Of a stretch of DNA of 64,000 nt, positions 9,558 to 19,428 are shown in pieces (position 1 is the stretch's first letter; each line of letters begins with the position of its first letter). Origin of the DNA: Serratia marcescens subsp. marcescens ATCC 13880 (GTDB lineage Bacteria; Pseudomonadota; Gammaproteobacteria; Enterobacterales; Enterobacteriaceae); assembly GCF_017299535.1 (NCBI RefSeq), contig NZ_CP071238.1:496001-560000 (forward strand), in the 5' to 3' direction. Position numbers and translations under genes: made by a program. The notes beneath the pieces are model-generated. The model saw only the letters and a program-made list of their open reading frames with translations. It ran no database searches and was not told the origin of the DNA.

Positions 9558-9569
9558 GCTTTCTCCTGG

Positions 9570-9610
9570 CAAATTGTGGCGCATTATACTCGCGCTTTTC
9601 GCCACTGCAA
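9570..9610 (-). promoter_or_regulatory. pyrBI promoter with UTP-sensitive start
   Basis: -35 TTGCAG (9610-9605), 16-bp spacer, -10 TATAAT (9588-9583), and a start region AATTTG (9575-9570). In E. coli pyrBI the same AATTTG initial transcript allows reiterative U addition at high UTP; its conservation suggests that second control layer exists here too. Confidence 0.82.
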
Positions 9611-9671
9611 GCGTTAAAACGCCGTTTTTTGCCGCCCCGCAATCGATTGGCCGGCGATGGCCGCTCGCCGG

Positions 9672-11240
9672 CTATTTGCTGACGCGATCGTAGTAGACCA
9701 TGTCGGCGTTCAACCCTTGTTGATAGCCTTTGACGTTGTCGCGCAGCACCACTTCGGTTTTAGCCTGATCGATAAACACGTACGGCGAACTGCGCTGCAG
9801 CTCCTGCTGCATGGCGGTGTACAGCGCGCGGCGCTTGGCCGGATCGGCTTCGGCCAGCGCCGCCAGAGTCTGCTTATTCAACTGCGGGATCTGCCAGCCG
9901 TTCAGCCCGGCCACCGTGCTGCTCTTGCCGTCGTTGTAAGCGAAGGCGCTGGCGTTGGAGTGGGCGTCGAAGTAATCCGGGATCCACAGCCGGATCGCCG
10001 CCTGATGCTGCCTGGCGCGCACGCGCGAGTAAACCTGGCTGCCCGCGGCCGGCAGCAGCTCGATCTTCACGCCGGCGGCGGCGAAGCTGCCCTGCAGCGC
10101 CTGCGCGATGGTGATGAACGGCGGTTTGTTCTCCACGTCCAGCGTAATGGCGGCGTGGGTGATGCCCGCCTTGGCCAGAATGGCTTTCGCCTTGGCCGGA
10201 TCGTAGCTGAACGGGTTGGTCTCCAGCGCGCCCGGCAGCCCGACCGGCAGGAAGCTCTGGTGCACGAAGTATTGGCCCTTCAGCAGATCCTTCGTGATGC
10301 CCTGATAATCCACCAGGTAGCGCGCCGCTTCCCAGAAGGCCGGGTTGTTCAACAGCGGATTGGCGCCGTTGCCGGTGTTGAACACCAGATAGTTTTGCTC
10401 GGCGGACGGGATCTCCAGCACCTTGACGCCCGGCTGATTCTTTAGCGTGTCGGTCTGGTCGGCGCCCAGTTCGCGGGCGATATCGGCGTCGCCCTGCTGG
10501 AGCAGCAGGCGGCGGGTGGCCGGATCCGGCACGTTTTTAATGATGATGTTTTTCAGCTGCGGCTTGTCGCCCGGCGTGGTGGGATTGGCGTCCAGCACGA
10601 TCGCCTGGTGCGGCTGATAGACGCGCATCTTGAACGGACCGCTGCCGGCGGAGTGCATCTTCAGCCAGGCGTTGCCGAAGTCGCCGTCTTTGACGTTGGC
10701 CAGCGCCGCTTTGCTGTCGACGATCGAGGCGATCGGCGTCGAGAGGATATTCAGCGCCACCGCCGGGCTGACGTCCGCCGTCCAGCGCAGCTGCACAGTA
10801 TGTTCGTCGATCTTCTTGAGCTGCGCGTCGATGTTGTCCGGCTGCCAGCCGAGCACGTTGAGGATAAACGCCGGCGACTTATTCATTTTCACCGCGCGGC
10901 TGTAAGAGAAGATCACGTCGTCGGCGGTCAGCGGGTTGCCGGAGGCGAACGCCGCCTGCGGCCGCAGCTTCACCGTCAGCGTTTTGGCCGCCGCATCGCC
11001 CCGCCAGCTTTCCGCCAGCACCGGCGCCACCTTGGCCGGATCGTCGCGATCCGCCTGCACCAGCCGCTGATACAGGCTGGGCACCGTCTGGATGCTGGAG
11101 AGTTCGTTGGCTTCCGCCGGATCGAGGCTGACGATGTCATCCAGCGATTGCACCACCACCAGCGTATTCGGCGGCGTGGCGGCTAACGCGGCGGCGGGCA
11201 GGGCGGCGAGCAGGAACAGCGGCAAGAGTTTGGCTTTCAT
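9672..11240 (-). CDS. ABC transporter substrate-binding protein, family 5 (peptide/opine/nickel type), orphan
   Basis: 522-aa periplasmic binding protein. A signal peptide (MKAKLLPLFLLAALPAAALAA) precedes the SBP_bac_5 fold: LDPAEANELSSIQTVPSLYQ near the N-terminus, ESWRGDAAAKTLTVKLRP, and GNPLTADDVIFSYSRAV are family hallmarks. It should capture a peptide or similar ligand for an ABC importer, but no permease or ATPase gene is adjacent: pyrL is on one side and argF on the other. It may therefore share the Dpp/Opp membrane components encoded elsewhere. The gap 11241-11436 holds GC-rich inverted repeats (for example around 11259-11280 and 11400-11420) but no recognisable gene. Confidence 0.9.
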   Translation of the reverse strand: MKAKLLPLFLLAALPAAALAATPPNTLVVVQSLDDIVSLDPAEANELSSIQTVPSLYQRLVQADRDDPAKVAPVLAESWRGDAAAKTLTVKLRPQAAFASGNPLTADDVIFSYSRAVKMNKSPAFILNVLGWQPDNIDAQLKKIDEHTVQLRWTADVSPAVALNILSTPIASIVDSKAALANVKDGDFGNAWLKMHSAGSGPFKMRVYQPHQAIVLDANPTTPGDKPQLKNIIIKNVPDPATRRLLLQQGDADIARELGADQTDTLKNQPGVKVLEIPSAEQNYLVFNTGNGANPLLNNPAFWEAARYLVDYQGITKDLLKGQYFVHQSFLPVGLPGALETNPFSYDPAKAKAILAKAGITHAAITLDVENKPPFITIAQALQGSFAAAGVKIELLPAAGSQVYSRVRARQHQAAIRLWIPDYFDAHSNASAFAYNDGKSSTVAGLNGWQIPQLNKQTLAALAEADPAKRRALYTAMQQELQRSSPYVFIDQAKTEVVLRDNVKGYQQGLNADMVYYDRVSK

Positions 11241-11436
11241 CGGTGTGTATCCCCTGAAGGCGCCGCAGGGCGGCGCTGCGAACGGTTTGTTATCGTTGGT
11301 TTTTACGGCGCGGGCGCCGTCGGCCTGTCACGGTAGAACCTTTGCCGGCGGCGGGCAAAGGTCAATGCGCTATTTGATATTCCTGGAATATATTAGCCGC
11401 CCTGGCCGGGGGCGCCAGGGCGGAGGAGGAGGATTG

Positions 11437-12456
11437 TCAGAGGGTTTCGCTCAGCGTGGCGACCAGCACCGCCTTGATGGTATGCAGCCGGTTTTCCGCC
11501 TGATCGAACACCACGCTGTGCGCCGACTCGAACACCTCGTCGGTCACTTCCATGCCGCCGTGCAGATCGTACTGTTGCGCCATCTGCTTGCCGAGCGTGG
11601 TTTGGTCGTCGTGGAACGCCGGCAGGCAGTGCAGGAACTTCACGTTCGGGTTGCCGGTCAGTTTCAGCATCGCCATGTTGACCTGATACGGCCGCAGCAG
11701 CGCGATACGCTCTTGCCAGGTTTCTTTCGGTTCGCCCATCGACACCCAGACGTCGGTGTAGAGGAAGTCAGCGTCTTGCACCCCTTCGGCGATGTCTTCG
11801 GTCAGGGTGAGTTTCGCGCCGGTTTGCTGCGCCAGCGCCTGGCATTCGGCCACCAGCTCCGGCTGCGGCCAGCAGGCCTTCGGCGCCACCAGCCGCAGAT
11901 CCATGCCCGCCAGTGCGGCGGCTTCCAGCAGCGTGTTGCCCATGTTGTTGCGCGCGTCGCCGACGTACGCCAGCTTCACTTCACTCAGCGCCTTGCCCGG
12001 CAGGTGTTCCTGCACGGTGAGCAGATCCGCCAGCAATTGGGTAGGGTGGAACTCGTCGGTCAGGCCGTTCCACACCGGCACGCCGGCATGTTCCGCCAGG
12101 GTTTCCACCAGCGCCTGGCCGTAGCCGCGATACTGAATGCCGTCGTACAGGCGGCCCAGCACCCGGGCGGTGTCTTTCATCGACTCTTTATGGCCGATCT
12201 GGCTGCCGCTTGGGCCGAGATAGGTCACCTGCGCGCCCTGATCGAATGCGGCAACTTCGAAAGAGCATCGCGTGCGGGTCGAGTCTTTTTCGAAGATGAG
12301 CGCAATGTTTTTGCCCTGCAGCCGGCGCGATTCCCGCCCCTGCTTTTTGGCCTGTTTCAGATCGGCCGCCAGCTTCAGCAGCGCCTGCAGCTCGGCGGGG
12401 GTGAAATCCATTAACCTCAGAAAGTGACGTTGGTAGAACGCATTGCCGGTGCTCAT
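11437..12456 (-). CDS. argF: Ornithine carbamoyltransferase
   Basis: 339 aa. Catalyses carbamoyl phosphate + ornithine to citrulline in arginine biosynthesis. Motifs: carbamoyl-phosphate loop [18 protein letters not shown], and ornithine loop HCLPAFHD. The ATG at 12456 ([15 protein letters not shown]) was chosen over an in-frame upstream start at 12522 because E. coli ArgI/ArgF begin here and the upstream codons run through the operator. Divergent from rraB, as argI is in E. coli. Repressed by ArgR through the two ARG boxes at 12479-12517. E. coli calls the orthologue at this locus argI. Confidence 0.97.
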   Translation of the reverse strand: MSTGNAFYQRHFLRLMDFTPAELQALLKLAADLKQAKKQGRESRRLQGKNIALIFEKDSTRTRCSFEVAAFDQGAQVTYLGPSGSQIGHKESMKDTARVLGRLYDGIQYRGYGQALVETLAEHAGVPVWNGLTDEFHPTQLLADLLTVQEHLPGKALSEVKLAYVGDARNNMGNTLLEAAALAGMDLRLVAPKACWPQPELVAECQALAQQTGAKLTLTEDIAEGVQDADFLYTDVWVSMGEPKETWQERIALLRPYQVNMAMLKLTGNPNVKFLHCLPAFHDDQTTLGKQMAQQYDLHGGMEVTDEVFESAHSVVFDQAENRLHTIKAVLVATLSETL

Positions 12457-12478
12457 AGTCCGATTCCCTGATTGCTTA

Positions 12479-12517
12479 ATTGAATTAAAATTCACTTTAT
12501 ATGTATGAATATTCAAT
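12479..12517 (-). promoter_or_regulatory. Tandem ARG boxes (ArgR operator) for argF
   Basis: Two 18-bp boxes 3 bp apart. Box 1 (12479-12496) has a perfect core TGAATTAAAATTCA; box 2 (12500-12517) has TGTATGAATATTCA, one mismatch from TGAAT-N4-ATTCA. The 21-bp repeat distance is the known arrangement for hexameric ArgR. Confidence 0.9.
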
Positions 12518-12618
12518 TTCAACCCCGACGAGGAAATCTTTCACGTTTATCGTGGAAGCAATGTCGGCGGTGTGTGAAAATAGAAGGAATGAAGGCCATT
12601 TGACTTGAGGATATAGGC

Positions 12619-13044
12619 ATGGCAAACCGCGAATTGCTGGAAGAACAACGTGAAGAGACCCGCCTGATCATCGAAGAACTGCTGGAAGACGGCAGCGATC
12701 CGGACGCGCTCTACACCATCGAGCACCATCTGTCCGCCGAGAAATTTGAGGTTCTGGAGCAGGCCGCCGTTGAAGCCTTCAAGCTGGGCTACGAAGTGAC
12801 CGACGCCGAAGAGCTGGAAGTGGAAGACGGTTCGCTGGTGATGTGCTGCGACGTGATCAGCGAAGTCGGCCTGAATGCCGAACTGATCGACGCCCAGGTC
12901 GAGCAGCTGGTGGCGCTGGCGGAACGCTGCGGCGTCAACTACGACGGCTGGGGCACCTACTTCGAAGATCCGAACGGTGAAGACGGTGAGGATGACGAAG
13001 ACGGCGACTACATCGACGAAGACGACGACGGCAAACGCCACTAA
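12619..13044 (+). CDS. rraB: Ribonuclease E inhibitor RraB
   Basis: 141-aa acidic cytosolic protein that binds RNase E and changes the composition and activity of the degradosome. Starts [25 protein letters not shown], and ends in a run of Asp/Glu ([16 protein letters not shown]), as in E. coli RraB (YjgD). Divergently transcribed from argF, the same neighbour as in E. coli. A GGGCCG/CGGCCC inverted repeat (about 13063-13083) follows the stop without a T-run. Confidence 0.96.
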   Translation: MANRELLEEQREETRLIIEELLEDGSDPDALYTIEHHLSAEKFEVLEQAAVEAFKLGYEVTDAEELEVEDGSLVMCCDVISEVGLNAELIDAQVEQLVALAERCGVNYDGWGTYFEDPNGEDGEDDEDGDYIDEDDDGKRH

Positions 13045-13087
13045 TTAACCCCGCTTATTCACATGGGCCGGCTCTCGTCGGCCCCTG

Positions 13088-13212
13088 ATATCCCCGTCGT
13101 CTTTCAAGCTGCAGCGTTGTTGGCTGCACTCTCTCACCCCAGTCACTTACCTGAGTAAGCTCCTGGGGATGAGTGAGCTGGCCGCCTAGCTGCAACTTGA
13201 AATACATAGGGC
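13088..13212. repeat. ERIC-type palindromic repeat, copy 2
   Basis: About 125-bp palindrome: CAGTCACTTACCTGAGTAAGC, CTCCTGGGGATGAG, and arms CTTTCAAGCTGCAGC / GCTGCAACTTGAAA. Closest of the three copies to the published ERIC core. Its right end (CATAGGG) runs into the miaE start region. Confidence 0.92.
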
Positions 13213-13213
13213 A

Positions 13214-13987
13214 ATGAAGCCGATGACATACCAATCCCTGTTAGCCCCGATTTTAAGCTTCCTGCACTGTGAAACTCCCGACGCCTGGATCGACGCCGCG
13301 CGCCGTCCGGAAAACCTGCAGCTGTTGCTGACCGACCACCTGGTGTGCGAGCTGAAGGCCGCGCAGACCGGCATGTGGCTGATCCGCCGCTACGTGGCGG
13401 ACAAAGAGAGCGGCGACGCGCTGTTGGCGCTGCTGCGGCCCTACGAGGCGTTTCTGCACGAGGCGCAGGGCGCGCCGGACACGCTGTTCCGCCAGGGCCA
13501 GTTCACCCGCAAGATCCTGCCGAAAAACGGCTCGGCCTACGGCCAGGATTTGGCGGATCGCATGGTGCTGTTGATCAAGGAAGAGCTGCATCACTTCTCG
13601 CAGGTGCTGGAGATCATGCAGGCGCGCGGGATCCCATATCGCAAGATCACCGCCAGCCGCTACGCTAAGGGGATGATCCGCGAGATCCGCACTCACGATC
13701 CGGCGACGCTGATCGACAAACTGATCTGCGGCGCCTACATCGAAGCGCGATCCTGCGAACGCTTCGCCAAGCTGGCGCCGCACCTGGACGACGAGCTGAA
13801 CCGCTTTTACGTTTCGCTGCTGCGATCCGAAGCGCGGCATTACCAGGACTACCTGACATTGGCCGAGCAGATCGCCGGCGGCGACATCAGCGAACGGGTG
13901 GCGCATTTCGGCCGCCTCGAAGCTGAGCTGATCCTGTCGCCGGACAGCGAGCTGCGCTTCCACAGCGGCGTGCCCGCCGCCGCCTGA
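13214..13987 (+). CDS. miaE: tRNA 2-methylthio-N6-isopentenyladenosine(37) hydroxylase MiaE
   Basis: 257 aa. Di-iron, O2-dependent enzyme that hydroxylates ms2i6A37 to ms2io6A37 in tRNAs reading U-starting codons; present in Salmonella and Serratia, absent from E. coli K-12. Sequence LLTDHLVCELKAAQTGMWLIRRY carries the first Glu ligand region of the ferritin-like fold; IKEELHHFSQVLEIM supplies the EEXXH type motif, and YIEARSCERFAKL and RSEARHYQDYL supply the second half. Start at ATG 13214 or ATG 13223 (MTYQSLL, the end matching Salmonella MiaE better). The only Shine-Dalgarno-like AGGG belongs to the end of the ERIC repeat. Confidence 0.94.
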   Translation: MKPMTYQSLLAPILSFLHCETPDAWIDAARRPENLQLLLTDHLVCELKAAQTGMWLIRRYVADKESGDALLALLRPYEAFLHEAQGAPDTLFRQGQFTRKILPKNGSAYGQDLADRMVLLIKEELHHFSQVLEIMQARGIPYRKITASRYAKGMIREIRTHDPATLIDKLICGAYIEARSCERFAKLAPHLDDELNRFYVSLLRSEARHYQDYLTLAEQIAGGDISERVAHFGRLEAELILSPDSELRFHSGVPAAA

Positions 13988-14002
13988 CGTTGAGGCGCGC
14001 CC

Positions 14003-15610
14003 TTACTGCGGCGCGCCCAGCAACAAATCTACCGCTTTTTCCGCCAGCATGATGGTCGGCGCATTGGTGTTGCCGCTGGTGAGCTGCGGCATCACCGAGC
14101 AGTCGATCACCCGCAGCCGTTCAAAACCGTGCACCCGCAGCTGCGGATCGGTCACCGCGTCCTGTGGCGACGGCCCCATGCGGCAACTGCCCACCGGGTG
14201 ATACACCGTCTTGCAGAAGTTGCGCACGAATTCTTCCAGCTGCGCTTCATCGCGCGTCCACTCCGGCTGCGGCATAAGCAGATCTTTGATCAGCGGCTTC
14301 AGCGCCGCGGTTTGCAGGAAATCCAGGCCGAACTTCACCGCGCGCACGCTGCCGGCCAGATCGTCCGGGTGGCCGAGGTAGTTGGCGTGCAGCTTGACCG
14401 GATCGCGCGGGTTGCTGCTGCGCAGCTGCACTTCGCCGCGCGCCTTCGGCTGCAGGTAGCCGACCTTGAGCGTGAAGCCGTGAATGTTCGGCAGCGGCTC
14501 GCCGGGCACGTCGTCCCAGCTGTCCAGCAGCGGCAGGAAGTGGATCTGCACGTCCGGCCGGCCGTCGCCCTGGCTGTCGGTGAAGGCGGCGCCTTCCAGC
14601 ACGTTGGATGAGAGCACCCCGCTGCGAAACGCCAGCCACTGCGCGCCGTGGCTCAGCGCCTGCAGGCCGCGATCGGCGCCGAACAGGCTGATCGGCTCGC
14701 GGGTGCTGACGTTGATCGACATGTGCAGGTGGTCGTGGAAGTTTTTGCCCACCGGCAGATCCGCCCGCACCTCGATGCCCAGTTGCTGCAGGTGGTCGCG
14801 CGGGCCGATGCCGGACAGCATCAGCAGCTTCGGCGAACCGACCGCGCCGGCGCTGACGATCACCTCTTTGGTGGCGCGCGCGGTCACTTCGGCGCCGCCG
14901 TTCTGGCTGTAGACCACGCCGGTGGCGACGTTGCCCTCGAAGGTCAGCCGGTGCGCCAGGGCGTTCAGTTTCACCACCAGCCGCCGTTCGTCGCGCACCG
15001 CCTTCAGGTAGGTGCGGGCGGTGCTGGCGCGTTCGCCGTTGTGGGTGGTGGTTTGGTAGAAACCGACGCCGTGCTGGCTGTCGCCGTTGAAGTCGTTGCG
15101 ATAGGGCAGGTTCAGCTCCTGGCCGGCGCGGATAAACGCCATGCTGAGCGGGTGGCGATAGCGGTTTTCGCTGACCGGCAGCAGCCCGTCGGCGCCGTGG
15201 TAGTCGTCGGACAGGCTTTCATTGGCCTCGGCGCGTTTGAAGTAGGGCAGCACCTCCCGGTAGCTCCAGCCGGTGCAGCCGTAGCGTTCGGCCCAGTCGT
15301 CGTAGTCTTGCGGCTGGCCGCGCAGGTAGATCATGCCGTTGACCGAACTGCTGCCGCCCAGCACCTTGCCCTGCGCGATCTGCATGCGGCGGTTGTTGGC
15401 GTGCGGTTCCGGCTCCGTCTCGTAGGGCCAGCTTTTTTTGGCGATGATCTTGGCCACCCCGGCCGGCATCTTGATAAACAGGTTATTGTCGTCGCCGCCG
15501 GCTTCCAGCAGCAGCACCCGCGCCTGGGTGCGGCGGATCAGCTGCGCCGCCAGCACGCAGCCGGCGGAACCGGCGCCGACAATGATGTAATCAAAGGTAT
15601 TTTCCGACAT
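14003..15610 (-). CDS. GMC-family FAD-dependent oxidoreductase (choline/alcohol dehydrogenase type)
   Basis: 535 aa. The N-terminal FAD-binding motif DYIIVGAGSAGCVLAAQL, the GMC signatures GKVLGGSSSVNGMIYLRG and GAVGSPKLLMLSGIGP, and the C-terminal catalytic-region sequence YHPVGSCRMG plus GNTNAPTIMLAEKA are all present. It probably oxidises a primary alcohol to an aldehyde in the cytosol. It resembles BetA but has no betB, betI or betT beside it, so choline need not be the substrate. Start ATG 15610 (MSENTFDYII) was preferred to a TTG at 15670. Convergent with miaE (15-bp gap containing GGCGCGCC repeats). Confidence 0.9.
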   Translation of the reverse strand: MSENTFDYIIVGAGSAGCVLAAQLIRRTQARVLLLEAGGDDNNLFIKMPAGVAKIIAKKSWPYETEPEPHANNRRMQIAQGKVLGGSSSVNGMIYLRGQPQDYDDWAERYGCTGWSYREVLPYFKRAEANESLSDDYHGADGLLPVSENRYRHPLSMAFIRAGQELNLPYRNDFNGDSQHGVGFYQTTTHNGERASTARTYLKAVRDERRLVVKLNALAHRLTFEGNVATGVVYSQNGGAEVTARATKEVIVSAGAVGSPKLLMLSGIGPRDHLQQLGIEVRADLPVGKNFHDHLHMSINVSTREPISLFGADRGLQALSHGAQWLAFRSGVLSSNVLEGAAFTDSQGDGRPDVQIHFLPLLDSWDDVPGEPLPNIHGFTLKVGYLQPKARGEVQLRSSNPRDPVKLHANYLGHPDDLAGSVRAVKFGLDFLQTAALKPLIKDLLMPQPEWTRDEAQLEEFVRNFCKTVYHPVGSCRMGPSPQDAVTDPQLRVHGFERLRVIDCSVMPQLTSGNTNAPTIMLAEKAVDLLLGAPQ

Positions 15611-15790
15611 GACGGCTCTCCGTGCGCGATTGGGATACTGGCAGAGTAACGCGGGGGAAAAGGCGGTCAATTTGCGATCGTTAATTTATTAACGAACTTC
15701 ACATTAAATTTACATCGTGGTTTTTAACGTCAGTTTATCTGCTTGAAAAACGGCGTTATAGCGAGTTTTACTGATTGATTGTGATATTAA

Positions 15791-15815
15791 TAAAAAGGCG
15801 CAGCAAGCTGCGCCC
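15791..15815 (-). terminator. Intrinsic terminator of the GNAT gene
   Basis: Minus strand GGGCGCAG-CTTG-CTGCGCCTTTTTA, about 20 bases after the GNAT stop. Confidence 0.85.
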
Positions 15816-15836
15816 TGATGGAGAGGCAGGGGAGGA

Positions 15837-16355
15837 TTACAGCGTTTTCAGCATGGTGACTTCACAATCGACGTGGCCGGTGGCGCCCATCGCGTGGTCG
15901 ATGTGTTCAAAGCCCAGGTGTTCGTACAGCGCGACGGCCTGCGTCAGGCTGGCGGTGGTTTCGAGATAACAACAGCGGAAGCCGTGCTGGCGGGCGAAAT
16001 CCAGCGCCTGCAGCGCCAGGCGTTTCGCCAATCCCTTGCCGCGCAACACCGGCAGGAAATACATCTTCTGCAATTCGCAAATATCGTCGGCGCCGCCCTG
16101 CAGCGGCGCGACGCCGCCGCCGCCGGCGACCTGGCCGTCCACCTCGATCACCCAGTAAGCGCTGCGCGGCAGGCTATAGAGCTGATACAGGGCGTCCAGG
16201 TTGGGATCGGAGACGGTATAGCCTTTATCCGCCGTCAGGCCGTGCTCGGCGGAGACTTCGCGAATGACGTGAGCAATGGCGGGATTGTCTTCCGCCGTGA
16301 TGGGGCGCACCAGCAGGCGCGCCGGGGTTGCTGTTGTCATGTTTACACTCGCCAT
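15837..16355 (-). CDS. GNAT family N-acetyltransferase
   Basis: 172 aa with a single Gcn5-type acetyltransferase fold. The acetyl-CoA loop is seen as [18 protein letters not shown] (R/Q-x-x-G-x-G/A type), and the C-terminal strand as [24 protein letters not shown]. The substrate cannot be told; the family includes amino-acid, peptide-end and small-molecule acetyltransferases. Start at ATG 16355 (MASVNMTT) or ATG 16340 ([10 protein letters not shown]); neither has a strong ribosome site. Monocistronic, with a terminator downstream and the valS terminator region upstream. Confidence 0.88.
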   Translation of the reverse strand: MASVNMTTATPARLLVRPITAEDNPAIAHVIREVSAEHGLTADKGYTVSDPNLDALYQLYSLPRSAYWVIEVDGQVAGGGGVAPLQGGADDICELQKMYFLPVLRGKGLAKRLALQALDFARQHGFRCCYLETTASLTQAVALYEHLGFEHIDHAMGATGHVDCEVTMLKTL

Positions 16356-16484
16356 TGAAAGAGACCACGTTCGTTTTTCATTTTTATCGCAGCGCGAAAC
16401 GCGCCGGGGGTTATTTCCCGGCGGCGTCCCTGCAGCAGTAATATCTTGTAATAACATCTAACCCGGCCCGGATGCAACGGCGAT

Positions 16485-16516
16485 AAAAAAACAGCGGGGA
16501 AGACCCCGCTGTTTTC
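16485..16516. terminator. Bidirectional terminator downstream of valS
   Basis: AAAACAGCGGGG-AAGA-CCCCGCTGTTTT, perfect 12-bp arms with A/T tracts on both sides, 24 bases beyond the valS stop on the minus strand. Confidence 0.93.
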
Positions 16517-16539
16517 AGGCGTTGGCGTGAGCCGGTGGA

Positions 16540-19416
16540 TTACAGCGCGGCGATGGTCGCCTGCTGTTCCTGCAGCTTCACTTTGCCTTCTTTGCAGGCC
16601 GCCAGACGATCGCGTTCTTTGGCGACCACCGCTTCCGGCGCGCGCGCCACGAAGCCTTCGTTCGCCAGCTTGCCTTCGATCGAAGCGATTTCCGCATCCA
16701 GTTTGCCCATCTCTTTGGCCAGACGCGCGATCTCGGCGTCCTTGTCGATGAAACCGGCCATCGGGATCAGCAACTCGGCGCCGTCCACCAGCTTGGTGAC
16801 GGAGACCGGGCCTTTCTCACCGGCCGGCAGCAGCGCGATGGATCCCAGACGCGCCAGGCGGGCGATAAAGCTCTGGTTCTCCTGCACGCGGCGCTGGGCG
16901 TCGGCGCTGCAGTTGCGCAGCAGCACGTCGAGCGCTTTGCTTGGCGCGATGTTCATCTCGGCGCGGATGTTGCGCACGGCGATGATGGTTTGCTTGATCC
17001 ACTCCAGATCGTTCAGCGCCTGCTCGTCTTCCAGCGCGGCGTCGTAGGCCGGGAACGGCTGCAGCATGATGGTGTCTGCGGCCGTGCCGGTCAGCGGCTT
17101 CACGCGCTGCCAGATGGTTTCGGTGATGAACGGAATGATCGGGTGCGCCAGGCGCAGCAGCGCTTCCAGCACGGTGATCAGCGTGTGGCGGGTGCCGCGC
17201 TGTTCCGCTTCACTGCCGTTGCTCACGACAGGCTTGGTCAGCTCCAGATACCAGTCGCAGAACTGGTTCCAGGTGAATTCGTACAGGATGTTGGCCGCCA
17301 GATCGAAGCGGTAGGTATCCAGCGCTTCGCGGTAGGCTTTCACCGTGCGGTTGAATTCGGCCAGGATCCAGCGATCCGCCAGCGACAGCACTTTCTCGCC
17401 GCCGTTGAAGCCGCAGTCGTGCGCTTCGGTGTTCATCAGCACGAAGCGGCTGGCGTTCCACAGCTTGTTACAGAAGTTGCGGTAGCCTTCCAGGCGCTTC
17501 ATGTCCCAGTTGATGTCGCGGCCGGTCGAGGCCAGCGCCGCCAGGGTGAAGCGCAGGGCGTCGGTGCCGTGCGGCTCGATGCCGTTCGGGAACTGCTTCT
17601 CGGTGCGCTTGCGGATTTTCTCCGCCAGCTGCGGCTGCATCATATTGCCGGTGCGTTTTTCCAGCAGGTCTTCCAGCGAGATGCCGTCGACCATGTCCAG
17701 CGGGTCGATCACGTTGCCTTTCGACTTGGACATCTTCTGGCCTTCGTCGTCGCGGATAAGACCGGTCATGTAGACGGTCTTGAACGGCACCTGCGGCTTG
17801 CCGTTTTCATCCTTGATGAAGTGCATGGTCAGCATGATCATGCGCGCGATCCAGAAGAAGATGATGTCGAAGCCGCTGACCATCACGCTGGTCGGGTGGA
17901 AGGTTTTCAGCGCGTCGGTCTGCTCCGGCCAGCCCAGGGTGGAGAAGGTCCACAGGCCGGACGAGAACCAGGTGTCCAGCACGTCTTCGTCCTGGGTCAG
18001 CACCACGTCGGCGCCCAGGTTGTTCTCGCTGCGCACTTCTTCTTCGCTGCGGCCCACATAGACTTTGCCGTTCACATCGTACCAGGCCGGGATGCGGTGG
18101 CCCCACCACAGCTGACGCGAGATGCACCAGTCCTGAATGTCGCGCATCCAGCTGAAGTACATGTTTTCGTACTGCTTCGGCACGAACTCGATTTGGCCCT
18201 GTTCGACCGCTTCCACCGCCACTTTGGCCAGCGGCGCGGTGCGCACGTACCATTGGTCGGTCAGCATCGGCTCGATCACCACGCCGCCGCGGTCGCCGTA
18301 AGGCACCGTCAGGTCGTGCGGTTTGATCTCGTCCAGCAGGCCCAGATTTTCGAAGGCGGCAACCACCGCTTTACGCGCCGCGAAGCGCTCCAGGCCGCGG
18401 AACTCGGCCGGGATCTCGTTGCAGTAGTCGGAGCAGACTTCGCCCAGGGTGTTGAACACTTCCGCTTCCTGACGGATGTCGCCGTCGAAGGTCAGAATGT
18501 TGATCATCGGCAGGCCGTGGCGTTTGCCGACTTCGTAGTCGTTGAAATCGTGCGCCGGGGTGATCTTCACGCAGCCGGTGCCTTTTTCCATATCGGCGTG
18601 TTCGTCGCCGACGATGCGGATGCGGCGGCCGACCAGCGGCAGAATGATCTCTTTGCCGATCAGGTCTTTATAGCGCGGATCTTCCGGGTTGACCGCCACG
18701 CCGGTATCGCCCAGCACGGTCTCCGGACGGGTGGTGGCGACCACCAGGTAGTCTTTGCCCTCGGCGGTTTTCGCGCCGTCGGCCAGCGGATAGCGCAGGT
18801 GCCACATCGAGCCTTTGGATTCGCGGTTTTCCACTTCCAGATCGGAGATGGCGGTGCGCAGCTTCGGATCCCAGTTCACCAGGCGCTTGCCGCGGTAGAT
18901 CAGATCTTCTTTGTGCAGACGGACAAACACTTCGCGCACCGCGTTCGACAGGCCTTCGTCCATGGTGAAGCGCTCGCGCTCCCAGTCCACGGAGTTGCCC
19001 AGACGGCGCATCTGACGGGTGATGGTGCCGCCGGATTCCGCCTTCCACTGCCAGATCTTGTCGATGAACGCGTCACGGCCGTAGTCGTGGCGGGTTTTGC
19101 CTTCTTCTGCGGCGATCTTGCGCTCCACCACCATCTGGGTGGCGATGCCGGCGTGGTCGGTGCCCGCCTGCCACAGGGTGTTTTTACCCTGCATGCGCTG
19201 ATAGCGAATCATGGTGTCCATGATGGTCTGCTGGAACGCGTGGCCCATGTGCAGGCTGCCGGTGACGTTCGGCGGCGGGATCATGATGCAGAAGCTTTCC
19301 TGGCTGGTATCGCCGTTCGGCTTGAAGTAACCCTGACTCTCCCAGTGATCGTACAGCTTCTGTTCGATCTGTTTTGGGTCGTATGCGGTGTCGAGCTGAC
19401 TGTTTGTCTTTTCCAT
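16540..19416 (-). CDS. valS: Valyl-tRNA synthetase
   Basis: 958-aa class I aminoacyl-tRNA synthetase charging tRNA-Val. The ATP-binding HIGH motif is in [15 protein letters not shown] and the KMSKS loop in [16 protein letters not shown]. Between them is the large editing (CP1) domain with [17 protein letters not shown]. The C-terminus has the anticodon-binding helices and the Val-specific coiled coil ([37 protein letters not shown] split across two helices). It follows holC by 12 bases on the same strand; that pairing is conserved in enterobacteria. Confidence 0.98.
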   Translation of the reverse strand: MEKTNSQLDTAYDPKQIEQKLYDHWESQGYFKPNGDTSQESFCIMIPPPNVTGSLHMGHAFQQTIMDTMIRYQRMQGKNTLWQAGTDHAGIATQMVVERKIAAEEGKTRHDYGRDAFIDKIWQWKAESGGTITRQMRRLGNSVDWERERFTMDEGLSNAVREVFVRLHKEDLIYRGKRLVNWDPKLRTAISDLEVENRESKGSMWHLRYPLADGAKTAEGKDYLVVATTRPETVLGDTGVAVNPEDPRYKDLIGKEIILPLVGRRIRIVGDEHADMEKGTGCVKITPAHDFNDYEVGKRHGLPMINILTFDGDIRQEAEVFNTLGEVCSDYCNEIPAEFRGLERFAARKAVVAAFENLGLLDEIKPHDLTVPYGDRGGVVIEPMLTDQWYVRTAPLAKVAVEAVEQGQIEFVPKQYENMYFSWMRDIQDWCISRQLWWGHRIPAWYDVNGKVYVGRSEEEVRSENNLGADVVLTQDEDVLDTWFSSGLWTFSTLGWPEQTDALKTFHPTSVMVSGFDIIFFWIARMIMLTMHFIKDENGKPQVPFKTVYMTGLIRDDEGQKMSKSKGNVIDPLDMVDGISLEDLLEKRTGNMMQPQLAEKIRKRTEKQFPNGIEPHGTDALRFTLAALASTGRDINWDMKRLEGYRNFCNKLWNASRFVLMNTEAHDCGFNGGEKVLSLADRWILAEFNRTVKAYREALDTYRFDLAANILYEFTWNQFCDWYLELTKPVVSNGSEAEQRGTRHTLITVLEALLRLAHPIIPFITETIWQRVKPLTGTAADTIMLQPFPAYDAALEDEQALNDLEWIKQTIIAVRNIRAEMNIAPSKALDVLLRNCSADAQRRVQENQSFIARLARLGSIALLPAGEKGPVSVTKLVDGAELLIPMAGFIDKDAEIARLAKEMGKLDAEIASIEGKLANEGFVARAPEAVVAKERDRLAACKEGKVKLQEQQATIAAL

Positions 19417-19428
19417 TCTTTATCGTAT

